Origin: Aphanomyces cochlioides
Taxonomy: Eukaryota > Oomycota > Saprolegniomycetes > Saprolegniales > Verrucalvaceae
Direction: 5' to 3'
DNA length: 64,000 nt
Assembly: GCA_019828595.1 (NCBI GenBank)
Contig: JAHQRK010000048.1
Coordinates: 62,001-126,000, forward strand
Position numbers and translations under genes: made by a program
Notes under the pieces: model-generated
What the model was told of the DNA's origin: nothing
The model's input: only the letters and a program-made list of their open reading frames with translations
Database searches by the model: none
In this document: piece by piece, positions 49,387 to 61,900 of the stretch
Layout: every line of letters starts with the position of its first letter
Numbering within the stretch: position 1 is the stretch's first letter

Positions 49387-50971
49387 GGTCCAAGGATTAT
49401 CAAAGTGATAAGATTGATGATGCTCTTGCTACTCTTTGGCCAGATTCAATTCCATTCATATTGAATCTAGGCCGACTGCCAGATTCAATCCTGGCCAACT
49501 TCAACTTTCACCATACAAATTCTCATATTAACGACCACTGACGAATCTTTGTGAATCTGGCAGGCGTGGTTATCACCTGTAGAGCCATCTTGTCTACATG
49601 GGTTTGCCACGTCAATTGTCTCGTGACGACGATTTGTTCAAGGCGCACGGACGGACAGCTGTGAAATCCAAGGCTATAAATGCTCTGAAGCGTGATTTGC
49701 GGCCCCAATTTCAAGGTCCGAGAATGGAGGAAGATAGCCTGAAGTTATTTAGAGGTACTTTATCTTGTTCGCTGGGCATGGGGACGAAACTTCCACGAAA
49801 ACGGCTCCTCGGATGACGTGAGTGATATTCCTCAGATTTCTCGTGACGTGGTCCACCCTTTAAGTTCTTGACGTCCCCCACGAATCCTTGAATCGTTCCT
49901 CAATGCACAAGAAAGACTCTGAGCCTTGGCCTCGCTGTCATCTCTTTGTGAGCTGAGTCCAAACTTGATAGTTAGCAAACCTGCAATCTGCTCGTTCGCG
50001 CCGGGTTTGAATCAATCGGAGCGACACGTCTCGTATTTATTTCACCAAAACACTGCCCAATACTCTGGAACTCCCAGTCGGTCCAACCAGAGCCAGGGAA
50101 ATATGTCAACGATGACATCGAGTGTACAGACCGTGCAGACAGAAAGTTATTCGACTTCTTGTTCAAGTATCTTCAAATCGAGGAGTCCCATGTCAGCTTG
50201 CTTGAAGCCGTGGATAGTATGTGAGCCGCAGATCAAACCTCTTGCGCATTCTCGTTGATCAAAATAAAGATGTTGTGAGATTGAATACGGAGCTTTTGTT
50301 GGTTCTTGAATCAATCTTGAAATTCGCCCCACTTCCATCTTCACTTGAAAATACCCAAGCAATTTCTTTCCAGTTGATGGGCTTGAAAGCAAATATGTTT
50401 GTGTGAACAAGCAGTGAATGCTAATGTCGCGTCAAGTCCAGAATAAAATCTTCTTTTGACTTCATACGGAATAGACGCAAGCAAGCTCAATATGACAAGC
50501 AAATCTCCAAGGAAATGTTCAGCCAAAGCAAAGTCCAAATGATGCTAAGAGTGACTCAAGATCAGAATGTAAAATTCCTGCAAGGCCGAGTAGTCGTCAT
50601 GGTTTGAGTTAGAAATGTCTTTGCAATCGATCTTCCCTTTTCTGACCGAGTCTCAGACGTATTTCAACGTGATCGACGTCATTTTGGTCCGCTGGTGATT
50701 GGTTTCGGAATTGTTTGGACTTGAGTTGTCATGTCCACGTCATGAAGTCTTCATGCAAGCAATGTCATCAGGTGTAATCTAACTTGATCGCCGTCAAGGT
50801 ATTCACGTTCTTGTATGTGTGAATGTAAGAGCACAAAGTGTGATAATTGTCCATGAGCCTTGGTAATTCTTCATGGTCGTCGATATACTTTAAAAGGCTT
50901 GACAAGTTGCTGGGTTTTTCTTTGTAGTTGTCTTGGGCCAATAAAGCTCTTAAGAGTCACAAAAACTGCAA
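49387..50971. other. Noncoding or unrecognised interval
   Basis: Only short frames on both strands (for example minus 50410-50147 and 49714-49523), none with recognisable family features. It separates two minus-strand genes and should contain the promoter of the SPX-RING gene near 49390-49500. Confidence 0.4.
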
Positions 50972-52057
50972 TTATAACATTTCAATAGCTGCAGCCTGGG
51001 CATCTTGCATCACTTCGTCTGAGCCACTCCATTTCAACATGCTTTTGAGTGCACGGCGTGTCCATGGGAGATGAACTTCTTCCCTGAGAAAGCGAACAAT
51101 CGCCAAATGACCACGCTCTGCTGCTCCTTCTAGAGCTAGCACTGTGCATCCTTCTTCACGATTCGCATGAAGCCACTGAACAACTTCCAAATGCCCATAT
51201 TTCGCCGCGGCATCCATCGCCCATGTATTGCAGCCGTCGTTGCGATGAGCATGGAGCCATTTCAGCACTCGAAGTTGGCCAAATTCAGCAGCAGCATTCA
51301 TAGCAGGTCCACCACAAGCTTCCGGTCGGCAATTGTGCAAGAATTGGACTAACCCCAGGTGACCACAAGCTGCAGCGTATTGCATAGCATGTTTTGGAAA
51401 TGCTGAAACGGAATCATCGCCATGGAGGTATTGGAGGACATTGAATTGGCCCGTGATCACGGCAGCAATGATACAATCGTCCAAAACCAATTTGAAGCGG
51501 TACATCCGACGTAATCGTCGCATGGCATGGAGATTTCCCACGGACGCGGCATGGATCACAGCTCTCGTCGGGCCTTTCGGGACACACCGATGCAAGTGCC
51601 GAATGCGTGTGAATCGATACGTTTCATACCACGGAGGAAAGATGCGATCCAATTGCTCGAGATATTCTACCCATCGATCGAGGCCGCGACGCGTCTTGCA
51701 TTGGCAAAATCGCACCTCCAAGAAAGGGAGAATGTCCAAGTATGCTCCCGTTTGAAACTTGGCAATGAGCGGGAGGAGCTCCACTGAAAGGAGTACGCGC
51801 TCAAAGATATCTGATGGCGGAGATCCTGGTTTGGTGCGCTTCAAAGGTCGTGGTGGAAATATTGTACTGTCCATTTCATCGTCCCCCTCCTCTTCATCCG
51901 ATCCGTTTGGACTCGCGCAAGGCGGAACAGGCCGTTCAGAATCGCCGCATTCCTCCGCAAAGACATCCGACATGTCGTGCGCTCCGTCCGTCGTCTCAGC
52001 GGCCGCTTCCTCACTGCCAAAGAACCAGCGTCGGCAGAACGCTACCAGTTCCGCCAT
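50972..52057 (-). CDS. Ankyrin-repeat protein
   Basis: 361 residues, intronless, ATG 52055-52057. The N-terminal 90 residues are acidic and low complexity (GSDEEEGDDEMDS) with a basic PRPLKRTKPG patch that could be a nuclear signal. From about residue 165 run ankyrin-like units of about 26-33 residues: AVIHAASVGNLHAMRRL, AMQYAAACGHLGLVQFLH, AMNAAAEFGQLRVLKWLHAH, AMDAAAKYGHLEVVQWLHAN and ALEGAAERGHLAIVRFLR. The A-x-(D/N)-x-A-A-x-x-G-H-L-x-V-(V/L)-x-(W/F)-L-H pattern is the shorter ankyrin variety abundant in oomycetes. It is presumably a protein-interaction scaffold. No catalytic domain is seen. Confidence 0.85.
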   Translation of the reverse strand: MAELVAFCRRWFFGSEEAAAETTDGAHDMSDVFAEECGDSERPVPPCASPNGSDEEEGDDEMDSTIFPPRPLKRTKPGSPPSDIFERVLLSVELLPLIAKFQTGAYLDILPFLEVRFCQCKTRRGLDRWVEYLEQLDRIFPPWYETYRFTRIRHLHRCVPKGPTRAVIHAASVGNLHAMRRLRRMYRFKLVLDDCIIAAVITGQFNVLQYLHGDDSVSAFPKHAMQYAAACGHLGLVQFLHNCRPEACGGPAMNAAAEFGQLRVLKWLHAHRNDGCNTWAMDAAAKYGHLEVVQWLHANREEGCTVLALEGAAERGHLAIVRFLREEVHLPWTRRALKSMLKWSGSDEVMQDAQAAAIEML

Positions 52058-52544
52058 GTGAGTTCGATCTTGAAAGTTGAGTTCTGACGGAAATTCGACC
52101 GAAGAGAAAGTGAAATTCAGAAAATTAGATAAATAAATCGAATATAATTAAAAATATTTGAAATTAATTTAAAATTAAAATAAATCAAAATTGTTTTGGC
52201 ATGACAAGAAAGCTTGGCTCATTCAGCCGTCGACTTACGCTCTAAGCAGAGATAAATTCACTGCCTTTGTAAGCGTTGTGAGTGGCTTTTGAATCTTATC
52301 GCTCCACATTCGACAACTGCACAAATGATCTCATTTTGTGTAAATTATTGGTCGACGCATGAAAACTTCAACTACCACACAGGTTAACACACAGGTACAG
52401 AAAGTCATTTGAATTAACTAACGCTATGCCATATCTCGTCGCTTGATTAGACTGCAACAATACTGTACAGTTGTCTTGGTAACACTGTATGCCATACTGA
52501 GCTGCATAGCGCCCGCCGAGAGAGTGTAACTTTACTGCGAAATA

Positions 52545-53223
52545 CTACACCATTTGCCGGTTTAGTTCGTTTAACTTGCGATATATTTCGTATCATTTGC
52601 AATATATTTCGTATCACGTGCAATATATTTCATATGACTTGCATTTAATTTCGTGGCCTGCGACGAAAATCGATTTATATTTCGCATGACGTGCATTATA
52701 TTTCATACCACTTGCATTTAATTTCGTATTTTTTAGCTTATATTTCGTATCACGTGCATTTAAATTCATAGTAATGCCAAATCTATTGAATGTCCTATTG
52801 AGATACGAAGTTTCACATGTGTTGCAGTGTTGGTTTGAGCTATGAATTCGCGACTGGCAATATAAACACTGAGTATGAACTCTGCTGAGCTTGCTTGATG
52901 CTCGCATTGACTTATATGGCGATTGAAGTGTCCATCAATTTCTTTTGAGTTCGATAACAATTTTTTGTTAATTTTTCTATGTACTTTTTCTCTTTTCTGC
53001 GAATTTAAATGCACGTGACACGAAATATAAGCTAAAAAATACGAAATTAAATGCAAGAGGTATGAAATATAATGCACGTCATGCGAAATATAAATCGATT
53101 TTCGTCGCGGGCCACGAAATTAAATGCAAGTCATATGAAATATATTGCACGTGATACGAAATATATTGCAAATGATACGAAATATATCGCAAGTTAAACG
53201 AACTAAACCGGCAAATGGTGTAG
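52545..53223. mobile_element. Foldback/MITE-like element with 223-bp inverted arms built of 21-bp modules
   Basis: Arms 52545-52767 and 53001-53223 are inverted copies with about four mismatches. The ends CTACACCATTTGCCGG...CCGGCAAATGGTGTAG are flanked by TA on both sides (52543-52544 and 53224-53225), consistent with a TA target duplication. Each arm consists largely of tandem units of 21 bp of the form A(C/T)(T/G)TGC(A/G)-AT-rich-TTTCGTATC. The 233-bp centre codes for nothing. No transposase is present, so it is non-autonomous. The same CTACACC start occurs in the repeat near 35614 and 38733, though similarity stops after about 9 bases. It sits about 280 bp upstream of the hydrolase start codon. 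Confidence 0.85.
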
Positions 53224-53500
53224 TAACAAATAACAAATGTATTCCATGTTTGTTTCCTATTTCAGCATTTTTTATATATTTTGACAAATCTGTGTAAAAA
53301 TTTTCAAAACAATTCCCAATTTTGATGAAAACTCCACTATTTTCGTCAATTTCTACAACGAATTCATTAGAAATAAGTGGAAATTTCAACATTTTTACCT
53401 CCAGGTATATCTAAAAAATTAAAAATAGATCGAAAATCCGAGTGTTGTCTGTCTCGGCCAGCTGAACCATCTCGAAGGTCAGCTCCAAGATCTTCATTCG

Positions 53501-55340
53501 ATGACAACGATGTCTCTATGGACAACGGCGCGGAATATCGTCCTCGCTTTGATAATCGTGCCGATTCTATGTCTGTGGGCCCTTCTTGGCTGGATTCTCA
53601 CGACTCCGTTCCCCATTGCAGCGATTGGAACCTTTATCATTGTCGGCGGTCTCTCCATTGCAAATTCCATGTACGATCCATGGATCATCACGAGCGGAGC
53701 ATTGGCACTCCTGGTTCTCTTTCGAAATATGCCTATTGCTCAAGCTGTTGTCGTCGCTGCTGCATTGGCAGTCGATATTTACCGCCGCACCATCGTTCTC
53801 CATGACAAGCCATCGCTCCTCGGTACGTTATCTCGCTAATGGTGTCTTGATTGATCAGTATGCACTGTAGATGTACAGACGGTACTGTCTTGTGTCTTGA
53901 TCGTATGGACATGGATGTGCTTGCTTCGTCTGTGGATTCCAGCCCGTGTTGAAAAGCTTATCGAGCTGGAAGACGAGCTATATAAGAGCCAAATCATGAC
54001 CAGCTATACCATCGATGTCGTCGCTGGTCTTGGCACGGTGCATGTCCCCTACTGCGGTGAAACTACCAACGATACGCTGCCACCATTGACGCTTGTCTTG
54101 GTGCATGGTTATGGTGCTGGCAATGGTCTATGGGCCAATGTACGTTCATGAACCTTGACTTACCCATTGGAAATTGCATCTCACGACCACTTACTTGTAG
54201 AATTTGCAGCATTTGGCCAAACATTTCAACGTGGTACGTCGTCCTGTAGGAGCTTAAGAACTCATTTGTTTGAGTAGTATGCTGTGGAATGGCATGGAAT
54301 CGGGCGATCGGATCGTCCGGCTCCGCCAAAGACGGTCTATCTACCTCATGGAGCGTTTCTTTCTCATGGGAACTTTTATGTAGTATGAAGATGCTGAAAC
54401 CTTCTTCGTGAGGTCCATCGAACGCTGGCGTCAAGCCCTTGGGGTACTTAAGTCCATTGCTATTGAAATGACTATTGCAATTACCTCTAGCTCGATAAGA
54501 TGATCCTCTGCGGGCATTCTATGGGTGGCATATTCGTGGCCAACTATGCATTGCAATATCCCAATCGCATCGAGGTATAATCTCCAGCCGCCATAACTCT
54601 TCCTGTGGCTCTTTGTAGCATTTGATCTTGGCCTCTCCTGCTGGAGTCCCGCATCCTCCACCGCCGTCGAAAGATTGGCGAGCTCAAATCTTCGTCAATA
54701 TCGTCTTGGGCTGGGGCGTTACCCCCATGGTGAGCTCAAATCTCGTTGAAATATTGATTTCCTCGTGATTGATAGACCCTTGTGCGATTTGCAGGGCCCT
54801 TTGGACAACGACTAGTGCAATGGGGTGTACGTCGTCGAATTTCGTGGGTGCCATCGTCAAATGTTCTCCGAACGGGCGAAATGGACTTGGAACTTGCGTG
54901 CGATTACATTTATCACAACTGGGCGAGTAAACGATCGGGGGAAGTGGCCTTGTTGACGCATTTGGGGCCTGTACGTCCGTCGACATGCTCCAGAAGCTCA
55001 TCGATTCTTGTTTGACTAGGGGGCGACTACCAAACGACCATTGCGAGATCTCATTTTGCCAGGGCAAGTGCCATGGCCAGTTACCTTCATGTACTCTCGT
55101 CCGTGGGGATCTCAACGACTTATCCTATCGATTAGATATGGAGGTGATGGCGACTGGATGAAGCCCGACGAAGGCCAGAATGTCGTCCACCGACTCCAAG
55201 AGCATGGCCACTTTGCAGCTTTCAAATTGGTTCCATCGGCTGGCCATCAACTCTTTCTGGATAATCCTCGGGCGTTCAACGCTGCAGTCATTGAAGGTGT
55301 TGCGGAAGGGTTTCAAGGCAACAAGTTTTGTCCAAGTTGA
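53501..55340 (+). CDS. Membrane-anchored alpha/beta hydrolase, ABHD4/ABHD5 (CGI-58)-like
   Basis: Ten exons can be joined in one frame: 53501-53822, 53871-54139, 54201-54233, 54278-54334, 54384-54443, 54491-54574, 54619-54729, 54776-54970, 55020-55090 and 55136-55340. All introns are GT-AG, 44-61 bp. Exon 1 and the start of exon 2 encode several hydrophobic segments (IVLALIIVPILCLWALLGW and others), a likely membrane anchor not typical of animal ABHD4/5. The hydrolase fold follows: LVLVHGYGAGNGLW, EWHGIGRSDRP, the nucleophile elbow GHSMGG, then VTFIYGGDGDWM and the SAGHQLFLDNP histidine motif. Ser, Asp and His are all present, unlike CGI-58, where the Ser is lost. It likely acts on (lyso)phospholipids or N-acyl phospholipids. 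Substrate is inferred. Confidence 0.85.
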
Positions 55341-55898
55341 TTCCCGAGTCGTCAAACAAATAATGTCAGCCCAAGCTCTTCGATTCAATGTGAGTTGTTG
55401 CCTTGGACAGTACCTCTTTGCTTGGTAAATTTCACAAAGTCGAATCAACTCAACAAGTAGATGGGATAAGTCGATCGGATTCTGACGCAGTCGAGTTTGC
55501 AGACGGCGAAGAAGCGGAACCTCAATTAAATGCAGCAGGACGTGCTTCCTTCCTCTGTTGGCAACAGCTAATAACATCAGGGAGACAACGCCCAATCGTC
55601 CGGGGACTGTAGTTGCCAGCAGTTCTCGGAGCTACGCCGCTATCGCAGTCGCCTGATTTCACTGGTATGTCCTTTGTTTGGCACACTTTTCACGGTTGAA
55701 ATGACTCGTGGACAAGCCTTCACGCCGATCAACAATACTTTTTATCTGGGGGAAGTATGTGCGGAAGAGAACATGTCAACTTGTGACTCTCCTGCTGCTC
55801 GTTCCGTCGGGGTGTGAGGATTACTATCTCCTCAAACTTGACCATCTGTCTTCGGGGTGATCTTGCGTGTGACGATCTCTGTTGAAAATACAGCGAGC

Positions 55899-55980
55899 AA
55901 GTCGCCTCGCTGACGCATTTATGACCATCAACTCTTGTTGGATAATCCTCAAGTGCTGAAGACTCCTGTGATTGAAAGCA
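55899..55980 (+). pseudogene. Remnant of a second copy of the hydrolase 3' exons
   Basis: 55899-55920 (AAGTCGCCTCGCTGACGCATTT) resembles the end of hydrolase exon 8 (about 54940-54963), and directly after it 55925-55980 (CCATCAACTC, then GGATAATCCTC and GTGATTGAAAGC) resembles exon 10 (55243-55296). Exon 9 is missing. It looks like a degraded tandem copy. The rest of 55341-56488 shows no gene I can support. Confidence 0.5.
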
Positions 55981-56488
55981 TCTTGGCGTTGAACCACGTT
56001 TAATAAGTTCACCTTGAGCAGATAGAGTGTCGAATTAAGCTATTTTGCTGCCTCGCTGGGGTGTGCTCGAGTTCCCCTCTGTCTCTGAGTGCACATCTTG
56101 AGCCATCCATCAGTGATAAAAGTTTACTTCCCCACAGATCTATCGACGGCCACCTTCAGCTCGTGAGTTCAGTCTCTTACAGCAGTCTTAGTCCACATCG
56201 CCATGGACGATCAGCAGCTTCAGGGAAATGGCTTTTCTTTGCAATGTTCATTCTACTTGAGTGGATAGGCGCCTGTATGGCCAAGTTCGAGAGACCATGG
56301 AGCTGCATGAGAGTCATATGTCAGGGCGAAGATCCTTTCGCGGAATGTTTGTTTGATCTTTATTTTATTATTACATACACTCTTGACGTAATTGTTCGAA
56401 CTTGACTTGATTTAAGTATGGTGCTGTTACTGCGGCATCATCGAAGCTTGTCCGAGTCATTTTCAAATTTGTCGACGGCGCGGTCATC

Positions 56489-57438
56489 ATGGAAGCGCGG
56501 CGTGCCGTAATTTACGAGTCTCTGGAAACGTCCATCGAGCGCAATGGAGGTATTCTCGATGAAGAATCTGTGTGCCAGGCAGTGTACGTCCATCACACGA
56601 AGATATGCCCGATTTGAACCAGTGTTTCTAGGCAGCAGTTTGACGAGTCCATGAAGCCCAAGGCGTATCCTGTCATTGAAGGACAAGATATTCGCTTGCT
56701 CTGCTGTCCACATGCGCCTGTAAGTCAACATCTGCTCGTTTTTGCTTGCCTTCTCTTGAATTGTCGGTACTTTGCTGAAAGACATGAGGATAGGAGGCTG
56801 CTCGGGTGTGTTTCGAGGCCGCGACGGAGATTGCATCGGTAGTACACGCACCAAACTTCATCCATCTCAACACAGAAGCTTCGATGCACGTGACCTTGTT
56901 CCATACGTCTCATCCCGACGATCGCCGCGCGTTTTCACCAGAGATTCGAGCCCAAGGTACTGATCTGTTCTTCTCAACGACTCAGAGTTATTATAGAATT
57001 GGATGTGTTGCGTCGAATTGCTGCTTCTGTGCCAGGATTTACGCTCAAAGTTCACAGCATTGTGATTGCCTCTTCGGGTTCCATCATCATGCTTTTCGAG
57101 GACCCGGAAGACGGAATCGAGCGAATTCGGTGGGATATTCCATCCAGAACCTCCCTATTGAGGACTTTTTGTCTAGGGATCAAGCTCGCAGTGCATTTCC
57201 GTCGATGCCAAAGAAACAGCCAGCGATTATTCACAGTACCTTGGCCCGCGTGCTTACGCCGTCGACGACTCGAGAAGATCTTGCAGCGATTCAAGATAAA
57301 TGCCACGAACTCACGACACGACTGAAAGGATACCAAGCACCTATCTCAAGCATGTGGAATGTTGAGGAGACGCATTTCTTTTCAGCACAGAGCGGCCGTC
57401 ATACCACGATTGAGTTGTCCTCTTCCACCATCCATTGA
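56489..57438 (+). CDS. 2H-phosphoesterase-like protein
   Basis: Five exons (56489-56583, 56632-56719, 56794-56956, 56997-57129, 57177-57438; GT-AG introns of 40-74 bp) give 246 residues. Two His-x-Thr-hydrophobic motifs, MHVTLFHT and IIHSTLARVL, about 110 residues apart, are the signature of the 2H phosphoesterase (LigT-like) superfamily, which hydrolyses cyclic phosphates or trims RNA ends. Between them is FTLKVHSIVIASSGSIIMLFED, matching the strand order of that fold. The start is the first ATG in the exon-1 frame. The frame is open upstream (KLVRVIFKFVDGAVIM), so an earlier exon cannot be excluded. Substrate unknown. Confidence 0.65.
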
Positions 57439-57706
57439 CCACCCGTTCCTCCAAGCATGTGGATGCTTCCATGCACACTTTTTTATGCCAGAAACCTGTC
57501 CTTTCTTGATTACATGAATTAAAGTTGAATTTGAAGGTATACAAATTCCAAGTCTAAAATGGGATCAATGGCAAAATATTTTGATTACCACTGCGTTTTT
57601 TTATTCAACAAATGATGTTCTATACAAATATCGAATATAAATTAATTTTCTGAATAAAAATGTCGCGCGCTTTTTCCAATCGAGTCTCATTTTCCAATTT
57701 CCTGCC

Positions 57707-58963
57707 ATGAGCGCACAAATCGCCGATCTTCCAGTGATTGACTTGGAAAAGTTCATGCGCGCGCCGGACGCGACTAGCGCCGATGTCGTCGAAGAATGCA
57801 AAAAAGTCGCCGATTGCTTGTACAAATATGGCGTTCTTGTCGTTCGTGACCCTGTACGTGGCGATGTGGAGACCCGAAATTCAGCTGACATGCAATTCTA
57901 GCGCGCTACCGAAGCCGACAACGGTCGTTTCTTGGATTTGATGGAGCGATACTTCGAGCACACTGACTTTGTGCAAGATGCCCGCCCTGAATATAGCTAC
58001 CAAGTTGGCGTGACCCCTGAACAACAAGAAAAGGCCCGTAACCATTGTGCACGTGCTGAAACCTTGTCCGAAGGAAACCGACCGGTTACGTTGTGCCCAC
58101 CTGAATTGGACAAGAAGAGCCGATTTTTCTGGCGCATGGGTCCTCGTCCAGAGGTATTACCTAGCTCCAATCGGAATATTTGACTCTTTCTTGTGCAGAA
58201 AACGCAGTTCACGGAATTGAATGCCGAACCTGTCATTCCTGCCGCATTCCCTGAATGGGAGGAAGTGATGAACATGTGGGGCACCAAGATGTTGGATGCA
58301 ATTCATGAAATTGTCCAAATGGCTGCCATCGGACTTGGCTTGGAAAAGGACGCGTTTTCCAAACGCATGACTTTCGGTCCTCATTTGCTCGCGCCTACCG
58401 GAAGTAACTTCAACAAGTATGCCAACCTCCACGAAGTCTTGGCTGGATACCACTACGGTACGAGATTCGCCTTCCCTAGTTGCTTACACTTGAGGAAGAT
58501 TTGAACTTGCTCACGATCCACGGAAAATCCCGCTTCCCTGGCCTCTACATCTGGTTGCGCAACGGCGAAAAGGCGTTGGTTCGTGTGCCTGATGGCTGCC
58601 TTTTGGTGCAGGTACCATCATACTAGAGGAGCACATGTAATATGAAATGTGTACATGTAGGCCGGCAAGCAAATCGAGTACTTGACGGGTGGCTACTTGG
58701 AAGCTGGCTTTCACGAAGTAATCGTGTCGGAAGAAACCCTCAAAACTATTGAAACTCGCAAGGCTGCGAACCAAAGCTTGTGGCGCGTTTCGTCAACTCT
58801 TTTCTCCCACATCAATTCAGACGACACTCTTGAACCTCTTGGACGTTTTGCCACGCCTGAAAGTGTCACCAAGTACCCTCCCATTCTCACCGGTGCGCAA
58901 GTGCGTGATGAATTGGCCCACATTGAATTGGGCTCTGGATTTACATTGCACCGTAGTCAATAA
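57707..58963 (+). CDS. 2-oxoglutarate/Fe(II)-dependent dioxygenase, isopenicillin-N-synthase-like
   Basis: Five exons (57707-57853, 57902-58153, 58199-58457, 58499-58611, 58661-58963) give 357 residues. The N-terminus LPVIDLEKFM and YGVLVVRDP correspond to the DIOX_N region. The core reads HYDLNLLTIHG across the third intron: choosing the acceptor at 58497-58498 restores the iron-binding His-x-Asp, whereas the nearer AG at 58493-58494 would break the frame. The second iron His is in AGFHEVIVS, and LLVQAGKQIEYLTGGYLEA matches the GDxLxxLSNGxxxA segment. The usual RxS 2-oxoglutarate anchor is not obvious after it. Soluble. Likely oxidises a small molecule. Its 3' end is only 26 bp from the convergent channel gene. 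Confidence 0.85.
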
Positions 58964-58989
58964 TAAACGTTAGGATTCTACTCAACTCT

Positions 58990-61900
58990 TCAGCTTACTT
59001 GGGACTTTTGCATCATTTGAACAATATCCTGGAGCATTTTGTGGTTCGTTTGCATGTGCTGTTGCATCGACTGCTCGAGATCAGCTACCCGTTGCGCCAA
59101 TTCGCGATTTTCTCGTTTCTGAGTGTCTCCTTCCTCTCTCGTAGCAACGAGGTCTCGACTCAATTGAGCTACCATCGTCTTGAGCTGGCTAATTTCCGTA
59201 CTATCCACAGCGCCAGGCATCACGGAAGCTTTCTTGGACACTTGCGTAAAGCTCCAGACGTCGGATGATTCGTAGAGCGCGTCGAGCCTCTTGTCACCAA
59301 GCCACGTTTCATATCGATGCATCGTCGAGGCCAATTGTTGCGTCGAGAGGACTTCAGCTTGCGTCTTGATCTCTTCGTACTCTGATGTCATCATGGCAAT
59401 GAGCATGTTGAGCCCGACAAGATTGACACAAATTATATATGCGACGATCACGACCATGCCAAAGGTATAGCGGTAAGGACTCGCAACATTGGAGTAGTAA
59501 TCATGAAATTGAATCTCGCCAAACGTTATGAAAAAGACGGTTGCAAAGCTGTGCGTGAGCGTCTCGTGGCCTTCTTTCCCATGATAGACTAAGTAGAATG
59601 CCGCCGTAAAGCCAATCAAGAGGATGACATGGAGGCAGCAAAAGCGAATGGCGACGCGGACCATCCTGGAAAATGTAAACAAGAGCACGGAGAAATAAGG
59701 GTAAACGAGCAGACTCTGCATGAGCCCAAACAAAAGCAAAATGCTCGCCAGACTCAAGCACGATTCAGTAATGGCAGGACGCACGTAGGCATACTCAAGT
59801 GGTAACGATGCCAGCAAGAGCAAATACGTGGCCAGATTGATGTAATTCCACATCGACCGCCAGTACGCCTTGGTTTGCAGCCGCAATTCTTGCCACAGTT
59901 CAACGTAAACCAAATGATACAATGCCAAGGCCCACGTGAGGAATTTAAAGACACCAACGACGTCGTCTTGCGCTGTTGCAAATGCAAACCACGAGTATGA
60001 AGACGCCAGCAAGGAAGATGAAGTATTTGCTGATGATGTATCAAGATCTTTGTCGTCTTGCGGCGTCACGACCGTATAATTCGACATTGTGAAGCACAAT
60101 ACCAATAACACCGAGAAGAAAAGTTCACGACGGTACAAACGATGGCCATAAAGCTACAAAAAGTCAGCAAGTTTAAAGAAAAGAGAAAAGTTACCCTCCA
60201 CTTGGCTTTGAGTGCATTGTGCACCGTGGGATGCAGCATAACAGGCGTCAAATGCGTCATGCGGTCTAAATTCCGACATACTTCTTTGACTTCGTTGAAA
60301 CTTGTCGTCGTCGAGCCGTACCACGTACTCGCCGCCATGAAGTGGTTTAGGTATAATGGCAATGACTGTGGAAAATCCGCCAAGAGTCGTTCAAATACAT
60401 ATGCGTTCCATCCGCATTGCGTCGACTCGGATGGATACGGTCCAAACGCCGCGACGCTCGGTTCCATGATGGAGTGCGGGTGTTGGAGCAACAATTCAAT
60501 GATGGCAGTGGTGGCTTGCTGCTGTTCCCCCGTCAGCTCGTCCATTCGTTGGCTCAAGCATAAATGCAATGGCGTTTGCCATTGCTCCGTCATAGGATCG
60601 ACAGACGATTCCCTGACATGGGCCGCTGACTTCGTTAATATAGTACTGCTGGTGCTTTGTTCAGACTTGCTAGCAGTCAAATCATCAATATGCAATGACA
60701 AAGCGTCCAAGAGCGACGTCACGGGCGGTGGTCGAAACACTCGATGACTTGCACGGAGATCTGCCCCGTGTGATAGAAGAAACGACACCATCGCGAACGA
60801 ATGTACTTGACAGGCGTAATGCAGCGGCGTTTTGCGGCGTAAGTTCTGCAAGAAGTGATCAATTTAGCACAAGTTGGGACATTGGTTTTGCTTACAGGCG
60901 TGTCGACAAAGAATTTCTCTTGGGTCAATAAGTACGTCATCTCTGGAATTCGTGCCGCGTCCATCGCAAAAATATGTAAGAGTGTGTCACCCGTGCTTCG
61001 AATAATTAAATCTTTGCACGCATACTTCTTCAATGCGTCAACACCGTATCGTTCAGCTTCTAAGACAGCGCGGAAAACTGTCCACGCGGTCGGGTCAGCC
61101 TTTGGTAGAAACTAGTCGAGGCGTCTATGATTTCATTGATTCTCATGGGAACTTTTTACCTCAGCAGCGCGACTCTTCGCTTCCAAGAGCAGCACGTCGG
61201 TCGAGTTATCCGACATGCGCTGATACAGCAATGGCAACAAGCGAGGTCGTTTGGTTGCCATCGATTGCTTCAATTGTGCAAGTGCCGTCGATTCTGTGGG
61301 AAATATGCCAGGTTCGTCCATCAAGTCGAGAATTAGCTCGTCGTAACCGATCTCCAATGCAAAATTCAACGCCGTCCAGCCTTCAGTTGCCAAGTTCGTC
61401 GCAATTTTTAGCCGATCGTCTGGTACACCAACTCCTAGACCTGCTTTCGCGCCATGGTCTAGTAATGCTCTGCAAGCGCCTTTCGCTCCAATTGCGGCAG
61501 CGACATGCAAGGGAGTCTTTCCGGCCCAATTCTACGACATCATTAGAGTCCACTTGGAATATATCGTCAAAGACCATTTTGTCGAGAAAAAGTGTAGCAT
61601 CTGATGCATTGAGCCACTGTGACGAGCTCAGCATGGATCGCTGTATGTCATCCGAGAATTGTTTAATCGAATCGACAAAGACGTGGAGAACCGTGTCGCC
61701 CGTTTCGTTGCTCACACACATCGTCGTTGGATCACCCAAATTTGAATATCCTTCTGTAATTTCATGGATAATCATGAGTAATTTCATGGACGAGCAAGTG
61801 GAAAATGCATCAACAGACAAATTTTGCAACGAAGCTGTGCCAAAATCACGAGACCCCATAGCTCTCAGGAATTGAATCGTTGGTTCAGCTTTGGCTGATT

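Noticed and set aside
55125..55595. 156-codon minus-strand ORF
   Set aside because: Largely antisense to the last exon of the hydrolase; no recognisable family.
58458..58494. Shorter third intron in the dioxygenase gene ending at TTGAG
   Set aside because: It shifts the frame; the acceptor four bases later keeps the frame and restores the His-x-Asp iron motif.
60142..60747. 201-codon plus-strand ORF
   Set aside because: Antisense to the ankyrin exon of the channel gene, which has continuous splice-consistent coding on the minus strand.
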